From NCBI GenBank assembly GCA_964607765.1, contig CAZSNT010000013.1:31963-95962 (forward strand): a DNA stretch of 64,000 nucleotides. Direction: 5' to 3'. Made by a program: the position numbers and the translations under genes. The first letter of the stretch is position 1; each line of letters opens with the position of its first letter. The notes below the pieces were generated by a model that saw only the letters and a list, made by a program, of their open reading frames with translations, did no database searches and was not told the DNA's origin. Positions 27,401-36,049 of this stretch are shown in pieces. The stretch is from CAZSNT01 sp964607765. GTDB lineage: Bacteria; Verrucomicrobiota; Lentisphaeria; Oligosphaerales; JABHEG01.

Positions 27401-30400
27401 TCTATTCACGCGACCACGGCAAGACCTGGCAGGCTGGAACCGGCGCGTTTGACGACACGACCGAGGCGCAAGTGGTGGAGGTCGAGCCAGGTGTCCTGAT
27501 GCTGAACTGCCGCTACAATCGCAAAGGCGTTCGGGTGGTGATGACCACCCGCGACATGGGCAAGACCTGGCAGCGGCATCCGACCTCCGAGCGGGCGTTG
27601 ATCGAACCGGGAGCCTGCATGGCCAGCCTGATCGATGTCGACCAGGAGCTGGGCAAGGACGTTGGCGGCTGGTTGCTGTTCTCGAATCCGGACAGTACGC
27701 GTGGTCGGAAGCACATCACGATCAAGGCGTCGCCGGACCGTGGCCTGACCTGGCCGAAGGCATACCGGTTGCTTCTGGATGAGGAACGAAGTGCCGGTTA
27801 CTCCTGCATGTCGATGATCGACGAGAAGACCGTTGGCATCCTCTACGAAGGCAGCCAGGCTCACATGACGTTCCAGCGGGTGCCGCTGCGCGACATTCTG
27901 GGCATCCACGGCAGTCAGGCGAGCACGTCGCCCCCCCCCCTGGATCTGTTCGTGCTGACCGGCCAGTCCAACTCGCTGGGCACCGTCAACCCCAGGGATC
28001 TGCAGAGCCCGAATCCTCCGCCCAACCGGAGCGATGAGACGATCCCGTTTTTCTGGAGTAACCGCTCAACCCGGGCCGGTGATGGGCCGCCCACACTCAT
28101 CGGCAACTCAGGAGGCGAATTCCTCGCACTCTCCCCACAACAAGGAGAGGGTAAACACCCCGTGTTCTGGGGCCCGGAAGTGGGGTTCGCCCGCTCGTTG
28201 GCCGAAGCCGGGCACGCGGACCTCGCCATCGTCAAAGCATCACGCGGCGGCGGCGGGAACGGGTTCTGGCTGAAGGGCTCGAAGGACGACCACATGTACC
28301 GGCATGTCGTCCAAACGGTGAGCGATGCAATCAGCGCCATTCCCGGCGACCGCCCCTACCGAATCCGGGCAATCCTCTACGTGCAGGGGGAGAGCGACGG
28401 CAGAACCGAGGCAGGCGAATCGGGGGAACGGCTCGGGACGCTCCTGGCGAATCTCCGCAGGGATCTGCCGAATGCAGTCGATGCGCGTCTGATCGTCGGA
28501 GGAATTGCGGCGGCAGGCGGGCAGCGTGACGTGGTCCGCCGCGGGCAGGCAGCGGCGGCAGGACGCCATCCTGCCATCGAATACATCGACAACCTGGACC
28601 TGCAACCCAAGCTCTACGACCGTCTCCATTTCGACAAGGAAGCGAAGCTCGAGCTTGGCCGGAGGATGGCAGAGCGGTGGCTGGCGATCAAGAACACGAA
28701 CGCCGGTTCTCTGACTCTTCCACGAGTTTTCGGGGATCATATGGTCCTGCAGGCCGAGACAGCGATCCCGGTCTGGGGCCGTGCGGCTCCCAGCTCGACT
28801 GTCGTGGTGACGCTGGGTGATGAGAAACAGGAGACAAAAGCTGACGCTGAAGGAGAATGGCAGATCCGCCTGAAACCCCGTAAAGCAAGCACGACGCCTT
28901 TGACCATGTCTGTGCGTTCCGGAGAGGAGCGCATCGAGCTCAACGACATCCTGATCGGTGAAGTCTGGGTCTGCGCGGGACAGTCCAACATGGAGTGGAG
29001 GCTAAACCAATCCACGAATGGCGCCGTCGAGATTGCCGCGGCGGACCATCCTCAACTGCGCCTGCTCAACCTGGTGGGTGGCGCCAGGGGGAGCTCGGGC
29101 AGCTACAGCCCGAGCCACCTGGCCCGCCTGACACCAGAGACGTATTGCGAAGGGTCGTGGCAGGCGGCGTCTTCCGAGTCGGCCCCGGACTTCTCAGCGG
29201 TGGGGTGGTACTTCGGCAGGCATCTGCTCCAAGAGCTCGATGTACCGGTGGGCCTGATCTGCCCGGCCGTTGGCGGCACACCGGCCGAGGCCTGGATTCC
29301 CCGGGACGCCATCGCTGCGGATCCGAGCCTGAAGGGGCTCGTTACCGGCAACTGGCTCGACAACGACCAACTCGGCGAGTTCTGTCCCATGCGGGGCCAA
29401 CAGAACCTGTTGGCGGCAATCCAGGCGGGACAGACGATCCCGGGCGACGAAGCGGGGCCCAACCACTCCTTCAAGCCCGGTTTCATGTGGGATGCGGGGA
29501 TCGCGCCGCTGATCCCCTACGCCATCCGTGGTGCGATCTGGTACCAGGGAGAGTCCAATGCCGAAACTCGTGAGCGTGTCCGGCAACACAGCCGCCTGTT
29601 TCCGCTGCTGATCAGTGAATGGCGCAAGCGTTGGGGACAGGGAGAGTTCCCATTCCTGTTTGTGCAACTGCCGGCCCTGAACCGTCCCGAATGGCCCCGG
29701 TTCCGCGACAGCCAGCGAGGCATGCTCGCGCAGATCCCCAACGCCGGCATGGCCATCACCATCGACACAGGCCTGAAAGGCAATGTTCATCCACCGCTCA
29801 AGAAACCGGTGGGCGAACGGCTGGCCAGGTGGGCTCTTGGCACAACTTACGGACAGGACGCCCACGCCGTCTACTCCGGCCCCCTCCTGCAAGGCACCAA
29901 ACGCGGCGGGAAGTCAATGGACGTCACCTTCTCCCATGCCGGCGAGGGTCTCAGAGCTCCTGACGGAAAGCCCCTGAGACATTTCGAGGTCTGCGGTCCG
30001 GACCGCGTCTTCCATCCGGCCGATGCCGCGATCACGGGGCCGGAGACCATCCGCGTATCCAGTCCGAAGGTGTCCGAGCCGATCCACGTCCGGTATGCGT
30101 GGCGGCCCTTCCCGGAGCCGGGAGTCAATCTGGTGAACAGCGCCGGACTCCCCGCGTCACCGTTCACCACCCAGGAGGAGGACGAGAAGTCCGTGACCGC
30201 AAAGCGCCCGAATATTCTCTTCATCGTCTCGGAGGACAACAGTGACCACTTCGGCTGCTATGGGGAGACGCGGGTTCACACGCCGCATCTCGACCGGCTG
30301 GCGGCTGGAGGCGTGCGGTACACTCGGGCTTACGTGCCCTACTCCGTCTGCAGTCCGTCCCGCGCGGCCTTCCTGACCGGACTCTACACACGCCAGAACG

Positions 30401-31581
30401 GGCACATCGGGCTGGCCACGCACCGCTTCTCGATGCATCGGGATTTCAGAACGATGCCGGCCTATTTCCGGGACGCGGGATACTATGTCGGCTTCCTGGG
30501 CAAAACTCATGTGAACCCCGAACGCCTGGTTGAGGATCACATCGACCATCGCGCGATCCGAAATTCCAATTTCGGCAAGACCATCAGTATCGAGACCTAC
30601 GCTGAGGAGGCGCGAACGGTCATGGAGAATGCGGCGGCCGCGCGGCAGCCGTTCCTACTGATCATCAACTACGCGGATGCACACCGAAAATTCGTCGGAA
30701 AGAGCAAGAACGGCTTCCCGACGGTCTTGGTAGAGGACGAAATTGAGCCATGGCCGTGGATCGGCTCCGACAGCCCGCACCTGCGTGAGGAACTGCGCAA
30801 TTACCTAAACTGCATCAACCGGCTCGACGAGGGCATCGGCATGGTTCTCGAGGACATGGAAAAGCTGAAGACCCGCGACAACACGCTGGTGGTTTACATC
30901 AGCGATCACGGGGCGGATTTCCCGCGGGCGAAAGGCAGTATCTACGAGAACGGGACGCGGATCCCCATGATTGTCCATCACGCCGGCAGCTTCTCGCAGG
31001 GCAAGGTGGAAAATGCGCTGGTATCGACCGTCGACATCCTTCCGACTATGTTGCGCACGGCGGGACTCCCCGTTCCCGATGAACTCCCGGGCATTGCCCT
31101 TCAGGGCATCGACACTGGAAGTGCGCCTCCCAGACGTTACATCCATACCTTCACGACCGGATCAGCGCCCAGCCTGTTGTGTGTGCAGTTCGGCATCCGT
31201 GATGACCGCTACAAGCTGGTCTACAACCCGGACCGGGCCATCAACCGGCTCGCCGTGTCCCGCTACAAGAACAGCAAACTCCCCGAGGACCAGCACGTCC
31301 AGAGTTTCCTCTATCCCCCGGAGTACGAGCTCTTCGATCTGCGGGAAGACCCCTACGAATGGAAGAACCTGGCCGACAGCCCGGAGCACACCGAGATCAG
31401 AGAGCGACTGCTGGCAGCCATGCGGAAGTTCCAGCGTGACATCAAGGATCCGTTTGCCGACAAAGACAACCTCGCCACGTTCCTGGCCGAGCAGAAAGAG
31501 CATCTCACGAAGTCATATCGCAAGGCTGGCTTCCGCTGGTCCCATCTCGACATCTTCAAAGGTCGAAGTGAATCAAAATGA
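24421..31581 (+). CDS. Six-module giant: sulfatase, sialidase, two SASA esterases, sulfatase
   Basis: A 2386-residue secreted protein. After a signal peptide (1-22), residues about 25-490 are an iduronate-2-sulfatase-like sulfatase (CNPSRTSLMTG). Residues about 509-655 are a beta-sandwich, also found in the next gene. Residues about 657-800 resemble the BNR-associated N-terminal domain of sialidases. Residues about 802-1160 are a canonical sialidase with YRIPGL and five Asp boxes. Residues about 1172-1426 are a SASA esterase (GQSNSLG, YVQGESDG). Residues about 1429-1920 are a second SASA esterase (GQSNMEW, IWYQGESNA). Residues about 1925-2386 are a second sulfatase (CSPSRAAFLTG). Active-site motifs look intact in all catalytic modules. 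A run of ten C at 27931-27940 marks the sialidase/SASA junction, and an AGGAGGAG-GTG pair marks the last junction. Both ends are ATGA overlaps. It should strip sulfate and acetyl groups and release sialic acid. Confidence 0.88.
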   Translation: MNMTGKPFILGCCLLPLASWAAGRPNVLFIAVDDLRPELGCYGHAHVHSPNIDRLAASGMRFDRAYCQQAVCNPSRTSLMTGLRPDAIGVTGNHSHFRSKHPDVVTLPQHFKKHGYHAAAIGKIYHGVFPDGASKTTWDTMGDPQSWSEPAIRFGPRYYYTEEGIAAAKAVYRKVYKPKAPGPNDWTTKLVFGPATESPDVSDNVLYDGKVADAAVLKLRELKTGKQPFFLAVGFIKPHSPYIAPKKYFDLYKGGSLPKQTDFPTDAPSFAGHGSGELRRYTDQPKKGAIPDGNQRRVRHAYFACISFIDAQVGRVLDELDRQGLNKNTIVVLYGDHGYHLGEQGLWGKTTNFELDTRVPLIVRTPGMKAAGTSSRSLVELVDLYPTLAQLAGLPVSPNLQGKSMAPVLADPSHATKSSALSQYPRGGGLMGYSMRTDTHRLTQWLHVKSGEVRATELYEYAGGPVEQENLAAAAPDVVRTLSGQLRKAFSLPSPKDATTDASPSASEAVISFETAKPGPFAKLGTALGTWIPGEGKTIIDSKHAKTGKHCLQLTGGKKTDVVLELADGADTSGVLTFWAERWTSRKPFSFRIEKQAGGKWTEIFNGDRTVRVGRAFLSHVSVPLGDTRIERLRFTVTSPANTGILIDDMKCAPARPQRIVAVEALPFTLPALIGTKASALLKLRIATSGQLDPISVTGLQLTLDGTTDPAAVRSLQVFAGGSGGRFPGGQLIVREEVKLAGGDAVTLTCPAAASQLADGENIIWVAAELSADANPDGRLGARLREVHLSNGDKVELDAPASVQRLGVAVRQGGDDGVHTYRIPGLATTNKGTLIGVYDVRRRGGGDLPGDIDVGMSRSTDGGRTWEPMKVVMDMGADPQWRYDGIGDPAVLVDRGTGTVWVAATWSHGNRSWRGSGPGLTPEETGQFMLARSDDGGVTWSKPINITRQVKRPEWCFILQGPGKGITMRDGTIVFPAQYQDPPEKKRLPHSTIIYSRDHGKTWQAGTGAFDDTTEAQVVEVEPGVLMLNCRYNRKGVRVVMTTRDMGKTWQRHPTSERALIEPGACMASLIDVDQELGKDVGGWLLFSNPDSTRGRKHITIKASPDRGLTWPKAYRLLLDEERSAGYSCMSMIDEKTVGILYEGSQAHMTFQRVPLRDILGIHGSQASTSPPPLDLFVLTGQSNSLGTVNPRDLQSPNPPPNRSDETIPFFWSNRSTRAGDGPPTLIGNSGGEFLALSPQQGEGKHPVFWGPEVGFARSLAEAGHADLAIVKASRGGGGNGFWLKGSKDDHMYRHVVQTVSDAISAIPGDRPYRIRAILYVQGESDGRTEAGESGERLGTLLANLRRDLPNAVDARLIVGGIAAAGGQRDVVRRGQAAAAGRHPAIEYIDNLDLQPKLYDRLHFDKEAKLELGRRMAERWLAIKNTNAGSLTLPRVFGDHMVLQAETAIPVWGRAAPSSTVVVTLGDEKQETKADAEGEWQIRLKPRKASTTPLTMSVRSGEERIELNDILIGEVWVCAGQSNMEWRLNQSTNGAVEIAAADHPQLRLLNLVGGARGSSGSYSPSHLARLTPETYCEGSWQAASSESAPDFSAVGWYFGRHLLQELDVPVGLICPAVGGTPAEAWIPRDAIAADPSLKGLVTGNWLDNDQLGEFCPMRGQQNLLAAIQAGQTIPGDEAGPNHSFKPGFMWDAGIAPLIPYAIRGAIWYQGESNAETRERVRQHSRLFPLLISEWRKRWGQGEFPFLFVQLPALNRPEWPRFRDSQRGMLAQIPNAGMAITIDTGLKGNVHPPLKKPVGERLARWALGTTYGQDAHAVYSGPLLQGTKRGGKSMDVTFSHAGEGLRAPDGKPLRHFEVCGPDRVFHPADAAITGPETIRVSSPKVSEPIHVRYAWRPFPEPGVNLVNSAGLPASPFTTQEEDEKSVTAKRPNILFIVSEDNSDHFGCYGETRVHTPHLDRLAAGGVRYTRAYVPYSVCSPSRAAFLTGLYTRQNGHIGLATHRFSMHRDFRTMPAYFRDAGYYVGFLGKTHVNPERLVEDHIDHRAIRNSNFGKTISIETYAEEARTVMENAAAARQPFLLIINYADAHRKFVGKSKNGFPTVLVEDEIEPWPWIGSDSPHLREELRNYLNCINRLDEGIGMVLEDMEKLKTRDNTLVVYISDHGADFPRAKGSIYENGTRIPMIVHHAGSFSQGKVENALVSTVDILPTMLRTAGLPVPDELPGIALQGIDTGSAPPRRYIHTFTTGSAPSLLCVQFGIRDDRYKLVYNPDRAINRLAVSRYKNSKLPEDQHVQSFLYPPEYELFDLREDPYEWKNLADSPEHTEIRERLLAAMRKFQRDIKDPFADKDNLATFLAEQKEHLTKSYRKAGFRWSHLDIFKGRSESK
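27931..27940 (+). repeat. C10 homopolymer at a domain junction
   Basis: Ten consecutive C encode the Pro run between the sialidase and the first SASA module. Loss of one base would give a TGA about 20 bases downstream. Gain of one base would give a TGA near 28034. It is therefore either a slippage switch or a spot where sequencing error matters. Confidence 0.7.
30173..30195 (+). promoter_or_regulatory. Possible internal ribosome-binding site and GTG start
   Basis: AGGAGGAG at 30173-30180 is followed 12 bases later by an in-frame GTG at 30193, exactly where the last sulfatase module begins. Initiation here would give a separate cytoplasmic sulfatase of about 462 residues starting TAKRPNILFIVSEDN. 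Inferred from sequence only. Confidence 0.45.
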
Positions 31582-34500
31582 AGAGCAAAATCGCACAGCA
31601 CGTATTCAGCTTGGTACTGATCCCCATCTGCGGCGCCAGTGCCTTCGCGGAAGAGGATCGGCCGAACATTCTGTTGATTGTCTCAGAGGACAACGGTCAG
31701 GAGCTCTCCTGCTACGGAGACAAGAACGTCAACACCCCACACCTCGACAGTCTGGCCACGGGAGGGATTCTCTTCGAAAACGCCTACGTTACACAGTCAG
31801 TCTGCAGTCCCTCGCGTGGCACGATCTTCACCGGTCTGATGCCGCACCAGAACGGGCAGATTGGGCTGGCGACACACAAGTACGGCATGTTCGAGGAGTG
31901 GCCTACCAGCTATTCCATCCTACAGCAGGCCGGATACTACACGGGGCTTCTCGGCAAGACTCACGTCAACCCCGCTTCGGCGGTCGAAGATTTCGTCGAC
32001 TATCGCGCCATCACGGGAAGCAATTTCGCCAAGAAAGGCCTGCCCGCGTATGCCAGCCATTCGGCGGAGTTCTTCAGGAAGGCCGGTAGCAAGCCCTTTT
32101 TCCTGACGGTCAACTACCCGGACGCTCACCACCCGCTTCAGAATCAGGTTGAAGGCCGCCCAGCCAAGCCGCTCACGCCGGAGGAGGTGGGCAGTATCGC
32201 CTACATTGGTCACGAGAACGAGCGCATGCACAAGATTGTCGCCTCCTATTACAACTGTATGATGCGCCTGGACGAGTGTGTCGGCGAACTGCTGGCGCAG
32301 CTGCAGAAGTCCGGCAAGGTCGACAACACCATCGTCATCTACATCGGCGACCACGGCGCCCAACTGCCCCGCGGCAAAGTCTTCGCCACCGAAGCCGGCA
32401 TGAAGATCCCTTTCCTCGTCAAGTGGCCGGACAAGGTCAAAGCCGGTCAGCGTTCCGACAGATTGGTGTCGACCGTCGATCTGCTGCCCACGTTTTGCGA
32501 AATTGCCGGTGTCAAGGCTCGCGCAAGCCTGCCCGGCAGGAGTCTGGCGCCGTTGATTACCGGCAAGAGTGAAGAGTGGCGTCGTTATGTCGTCTGCGAA
32601 CGCAACTGTGACGCCGTCAACCTATACTACCCTCAGCGCACCATCCGTGACGAGCGCTACAAGATCATCTGGTCCCCTCTGGCGGCGCAAGGCATCACCG
32701 ATACCGGAGCCCACGATTACGTCGAACAGAGCAAGTGGAAAAAGTGCTCGTATAGCGAAGAGGAACTGGACACCTTGCCACCCCAGATTCGCCAAGCCTA
32801 CGAGACCTGGCTCAATCCACCGGAGTACCAACTCTACGACCTGAAGAACGACGAATGGGAATTCAACAACTTGGCTGGCAAGCCGGAAATGGCGGAAGTC
32901 GAAACCCGGCTGAAAGACGCTCTCGCTCAATGGATGAAGGAAACCGCTGACTGGGCCGCTGATCCGGCCAAACTGAAAATGCTCACCGACGAGCATGACG
33001 CCGTCAGGAAGGCGGGTAAGGGCAAGACTCCCGAAGGCGGTTGGAAGTATCTCGAATATCTCGCGCCGGCGACCAGTTCCAGGAAGGTGAGGCCTGACGC
33101 GGGCACCCCGGCCGTTGGTGACAGACACGCAGGTGGCAAAGCTCCGAGCGCCAGCTTCGAGCAAGTTGAGCCCGGGAATCTGGGGAAGCTGGAGACTGAG
33201 ATCGGAGTTTGGAGTATGGACCTTGGCCGAGCGATCGTCGACGACAAACATGCCAAGGCCGGCAAGCAATGCCTGCAGATTGCTGGCGGGGAGCAGACGC
33301 GGGTGATTCTGCAATTGGCGGAGACCGTAGACACGTCCGGCATGTTGACGTTCTGGGCCGAGCGCTGGACCTCACGGAAGCCGTTCTCATTTCGGATCGA
33401 AAAGAGCGACGGAGAGGGCTGGGAGGAGATCTTCAACGGCGACCGGAGCATCCGCGTTGGCCGTTCGTTCCGGAGCCATGTCAAGGTTCCGCTCGGCGAC
33501 CCAGGCATCAAACAACTGCGTTTCACCGTTACCAGCCCGCCAATGACGGGGGTGCTGATCGACGACGTCCGGATTGGACCGGCACTCGATGCCGAGGATT
33601 TGCCCGGCGGACAAGTCGTTTTCCAACAACGCCCTATCCCCGCAGACGTTACACTCGAAGGGCATGCCAAAGGCGCCAAGACGTATGGCTATCGAATCCC
33701 GTCGCTGTTGGCCACCAGGGAGGGTAGCATCCTGGCGTTCAGCGAAAGACGGCTTGGCCTGCACGACCACGCTCAGAACGACATCGTGCTCAAGCGAAGC
33801 ATCGACAACGGCAAGAGCTGGAGCGACGAGATCGTGGTTCATGAAGACGGCATGAACTCGATCAATGACCCATTGACTGTACAGCTCGGAAACGGTCGCG
33901 TTTTGTTGATGTTCGCGCGGTTCCCATACGGACGCCACGCGCGCGATGCTGGCTGGATCAAAATGGCCGACCTCGGCTACGACGATCCGGCCGCCAACGT
34001 GCTGACATTCGTCTGTCACAGCGACGACGATGGACTGACTTGGTCGAAGCCGGTTGACATCAGTCGCCAGGTCAAACTCCCGACGTTGCTGAACGCGAAC
34101 ACTCCCGGCGCGATGATCCAACTGACGAGGGGGCCCCACAAAGGCCGAGTCGTCACGGGGCTGTGGGGAACGCTGCCGATCATGAACGACGGCAAGCGGT
34201 CCCGGGAATGGCAAGTCGTGGCGGCTTACAGCGACGACAATGGCCAGTCATGGAAACGAACCGAGCCGCTTAGAGACGAGAGTGGCAAGGGATTCCCCAA
34301 CGAGTGTCAGGTCGCGGAAGCCGCCAACGGCACCATCGTGTTCATCGCTCGCAACCAAGGCGGCGAACGGTTTCGCAAGAAGGCAATCAGCCACGACGGC
34401 GGCGAGACGTGGAGCCCACTCAACATCGACCGAGGCTTGCCGTCGGTCGCGTGCATGGGGTCGGTCATCAAGGGGCCGACGGAGGAAGATGGCACATGGG

Positions 34501-35978
34501 ACTTGTGGGCTTCGTTTCCTTCCAGCGCCGGCCGCAAAGACGGCCAGATCGCGATCTCGGAAGACAACGGCCAGTCGTGGCGCATCGTCAAGGTCATTCC
34601 CGGTCCATTTGCTTACTCGACGCTGCAGGTGTCGCCGGACCAGAAGAGCCTGCTTTGTTTGTATGAAAGCGACGGCTACAAGTCGGAGACTTTGTTGACG
34701 ATTCCGTTTGAGGAACTCGTCGCTGGGTCCGGAGGGCCTCCCATCCGCAGCGGTCCACCTTCCGGGAAGGGCGCGGATCGCTCCGGCACGGTCTCTCCGG
34801 GTGCTTCCGCCCAAGACAACCCTGAGGGACGGGGAACATGGACGTCCGAGCCATCACCAGTCTTTCAAGCGGAAGTGGATGAGGTCGGCGGGCACAGATA
34901 CAGCAATTACCGCGAGCCGGTCGTGGTCCGCACGAACTCCGGGCGCCTGATTGTCGGTGTACAAGCTGGCAACCGGCTCGCCTGGCCGGAGCGTTCCGGA
35001 CAGGATCTTGTCGTTCGTCTGTCGGACGACAGCGGGGAGACATGGAGCCCCATCATTGTCGCCGCTGAACACGGCGATTACTCATGTCAGTGCCATGGTC
35101 TTGTCTATGACGCGGCGATCAACCGCGTGCTCTTCCTCTATACGGTCTACAACTGGAACTACACCGAAGTAGGCAAAGGGCGCGGATCGAAATACACCAG
35201 CCCCATCTACGAGAGGATGACCAAAGAGGGAAGACCGCTCGTGGCTTCCTATCGCGTGCACAGCGATGACGAGGGGCACACGTGGAGCAAACCTGTCGAT
35301 ATCACGTCCCAGGTTAGCACGCAGGCCCACTTCGGAGCCAGCGAAGGACGACAGCTGACAACCGGTGAACGAAGAGGCCGGTTGCTGATCGCGGGAAGCC
35401 GGATGGACCTGGATGGCACGGGAACGATCACTGCCAAGCACATCGGCGTCTGGAAAAGCGACGACCATGGCGAAAGCTGGACATTGGTGCCGGTGCCCAT
35501 GCAGGAGGCCCTCAACACGCCGAGAAATGTCTCCAGTGAAGCCCGGATCACCGAGCTCGCCGACGGGCGCCTTCTCTACAACCAACGGACCCGCAACACC
35601 GGGCGTCAGGTCGCCTGGAGCAACGACGGCGGGGACACCTGGCGCGAAGCCGTACGGGCGCCGGAACTGAAAGCGACACAATGCAACGGCTGCATCGTCA
35701 CACTCCGGGATGGGAAAGGGAAACTGACCGACACCGTTCTCTTCAGCGTGCCTTCTCCCGGGGGACGCTCGAACGGTTACCTCTACGTCTCGAACGATGG
35801 TGGGAAAACATGGCCAGTCCGACACGATGTCGTCAAGGGTTTCTTTGCCTACACGGCCCTCATCCAGCTCGATGCCGACACCGTCGGGCTCTTCTACGAG
35901 ACCAACCACTACAAAGACATCCGTTTCACCACACTGGCCGTTGACACACTGCTCGCCGCGCAACCCAAGGAAGAGTGA
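31578..35978 (+). CDS. Secreted sulfatase-sialidase-sialidase fusion
   Basis: A 1466-residue protein that starts with an ATGA overlap to the giant gene. Residues 1-24 are a signal peptide. Residues about 27-505 are a sulfatase (CSPSRGTIFTG, LLIVSEDNGQELSCYG) resembling the C-terminal sulfatase of the previous protein and heparan N-sulfatase-like enzymes. Residues about 523-670 are the same beta-sandwich as in the giant, with the run FWAERWTSRKPFSFRIEK shared exactly. Residues about 677-1048 are a sialidase with YRIPSL and HDHAQNDIVLKRS, matching the sialidase half of the 5267 protein. Residues about 1086-1466 are a second propeller in which YREP replaces YRIP. It is the last gene of the tightly packed operon; a 71-base spacer follows. 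Confidence 0.88.
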   Translation: MKSKIAQHVFSLVLIPICGASAFAEEDRPNILLIVSEDNGQELSCYGDKNVNTPHLDSLATGGILFENAYVTQSVCSPSRGTIFTGLMPHQNGQIGLATHKYGMFEEWPTSYSILQQAGYYTGLLGKTHVNPASAVEDFVDYRAITGSNFAKKGLPAYASHSAEFFRKAGSKPFFLTVNYPDAHHPLQNQVEGRPAKPLTPEEVGSIAYIGHENERMHKIVASYYNCMMRLDECVGELLAQLQKSGKVDNTIVIYIGDHGAQLPRGKVFATEAGMKIPFLVKWPDKVKAGQRSDRLVSTVDLLPTFCEIAGVKARASLPGRSLAPLITGKSEEWRRYVVCERNCDAVNLYYPQRTIRDERYKIIWSPLAAQGITDTGAHDYVEQSKWKKCSYSEEELDTLPPQIRQAYETWLNPPEYQLYDLKNDEWEFNNLAGKPEMAEVETRLKDALAQWMKETADWAADPAKLKMLTDEHDAVRKAGKGKTPEGGWKYLEYLAPATSSRKVRPDAGTPAVGDRHAGGKAPSASFEQVEPGNLGKLETEIGVWSMDLGRAIVDDKHAKAGKQCLQIAGGEQTRVILQLAETVDTSGMLTFWAERWTSRKPFSFRIEKSDGEGWEEIFNGDRSIRVGRSFRSHVKVPLGDPGIKQLRFTVTSPPMTGVLIDDVRIGPALDAEDLPGGQVVFQQRPIPADVTLEGHAKGAKTYGYRIPSLLATREGSILAFSERRLGLHDHAQNDIVLKRSIDNGKSWSDEIVVHEDGMNSINDPLTVQLGNGRVLLMFARFPYGRHARDAGWIKMADLGYDDPAANVLTFVCHSDDDGLTWSKPVDISRQVKLPTLLNANTPGAMIQLTRGPHKGRVVTGLWGTLPIMNDGKRSREWQVVAAYSDDNGQSWKRTEPLRDESGKGFPNECQVAEAANGTIVFIARNQGGERFRKKAISHDGGETWSPLNIDRGLPSVACMGSVIKGPTEEDGTWDLWASFPSSAGRKDGQIAISEDNGQSWRIVKVIPGPFAYSTLQVSPDQKSLLCLYESDGYKSETLLTIPFEELVAGSGGPPIRSGPPSGKGADRSGTVSPGASAQDNPEGRGTWTSEPSPVFQAEVDEVGGHRYSNYREPVVVRTNSGRLIVGVQAGNRLAWPERSGQDLVVRLSDDSGETWSPIIVAAEHGDYSCQCHGLVYDAAINRVLFLYTVYNWNYTEVGKGRGSKYTSPIYERMTKEGRPLVASYRVHSDDEGHTWSKPVDITSQVSTQAHFGASEGRQLTTGERRGRLLIAGSRMDLDGTGTITAKHIGVWKSDDHGESWTLVPVPMQEALNTPRNVSSEARITELADGRLLYNQRTRNTGRQVAWSNDGGDTWREAVRAPELKATQCNGCIVTLRDGKGKLTDTVLFSVPSPGGRSNGYLYVSNDGGKTWPVRHDVVKGFFAYTALIQLDADTVGLFYETNHYKDIRFTTLAVDTLLAAQPKEE

Positions 35979-36049
35979 AAGTGGGACACCGTCTGTCTAT
36001 CATGCCGTGTGCCAACTGACTCCGTCAGGCACGTAGCCCAGGAAACAAC

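Noticed and set aside
5267..35978. Stop-codon recoding as the cause of the many fused proteins
   Set aside because: TGA, TAG and TAA all end recognisable genes in this window, and no in-frame stop is read through within the fusions.
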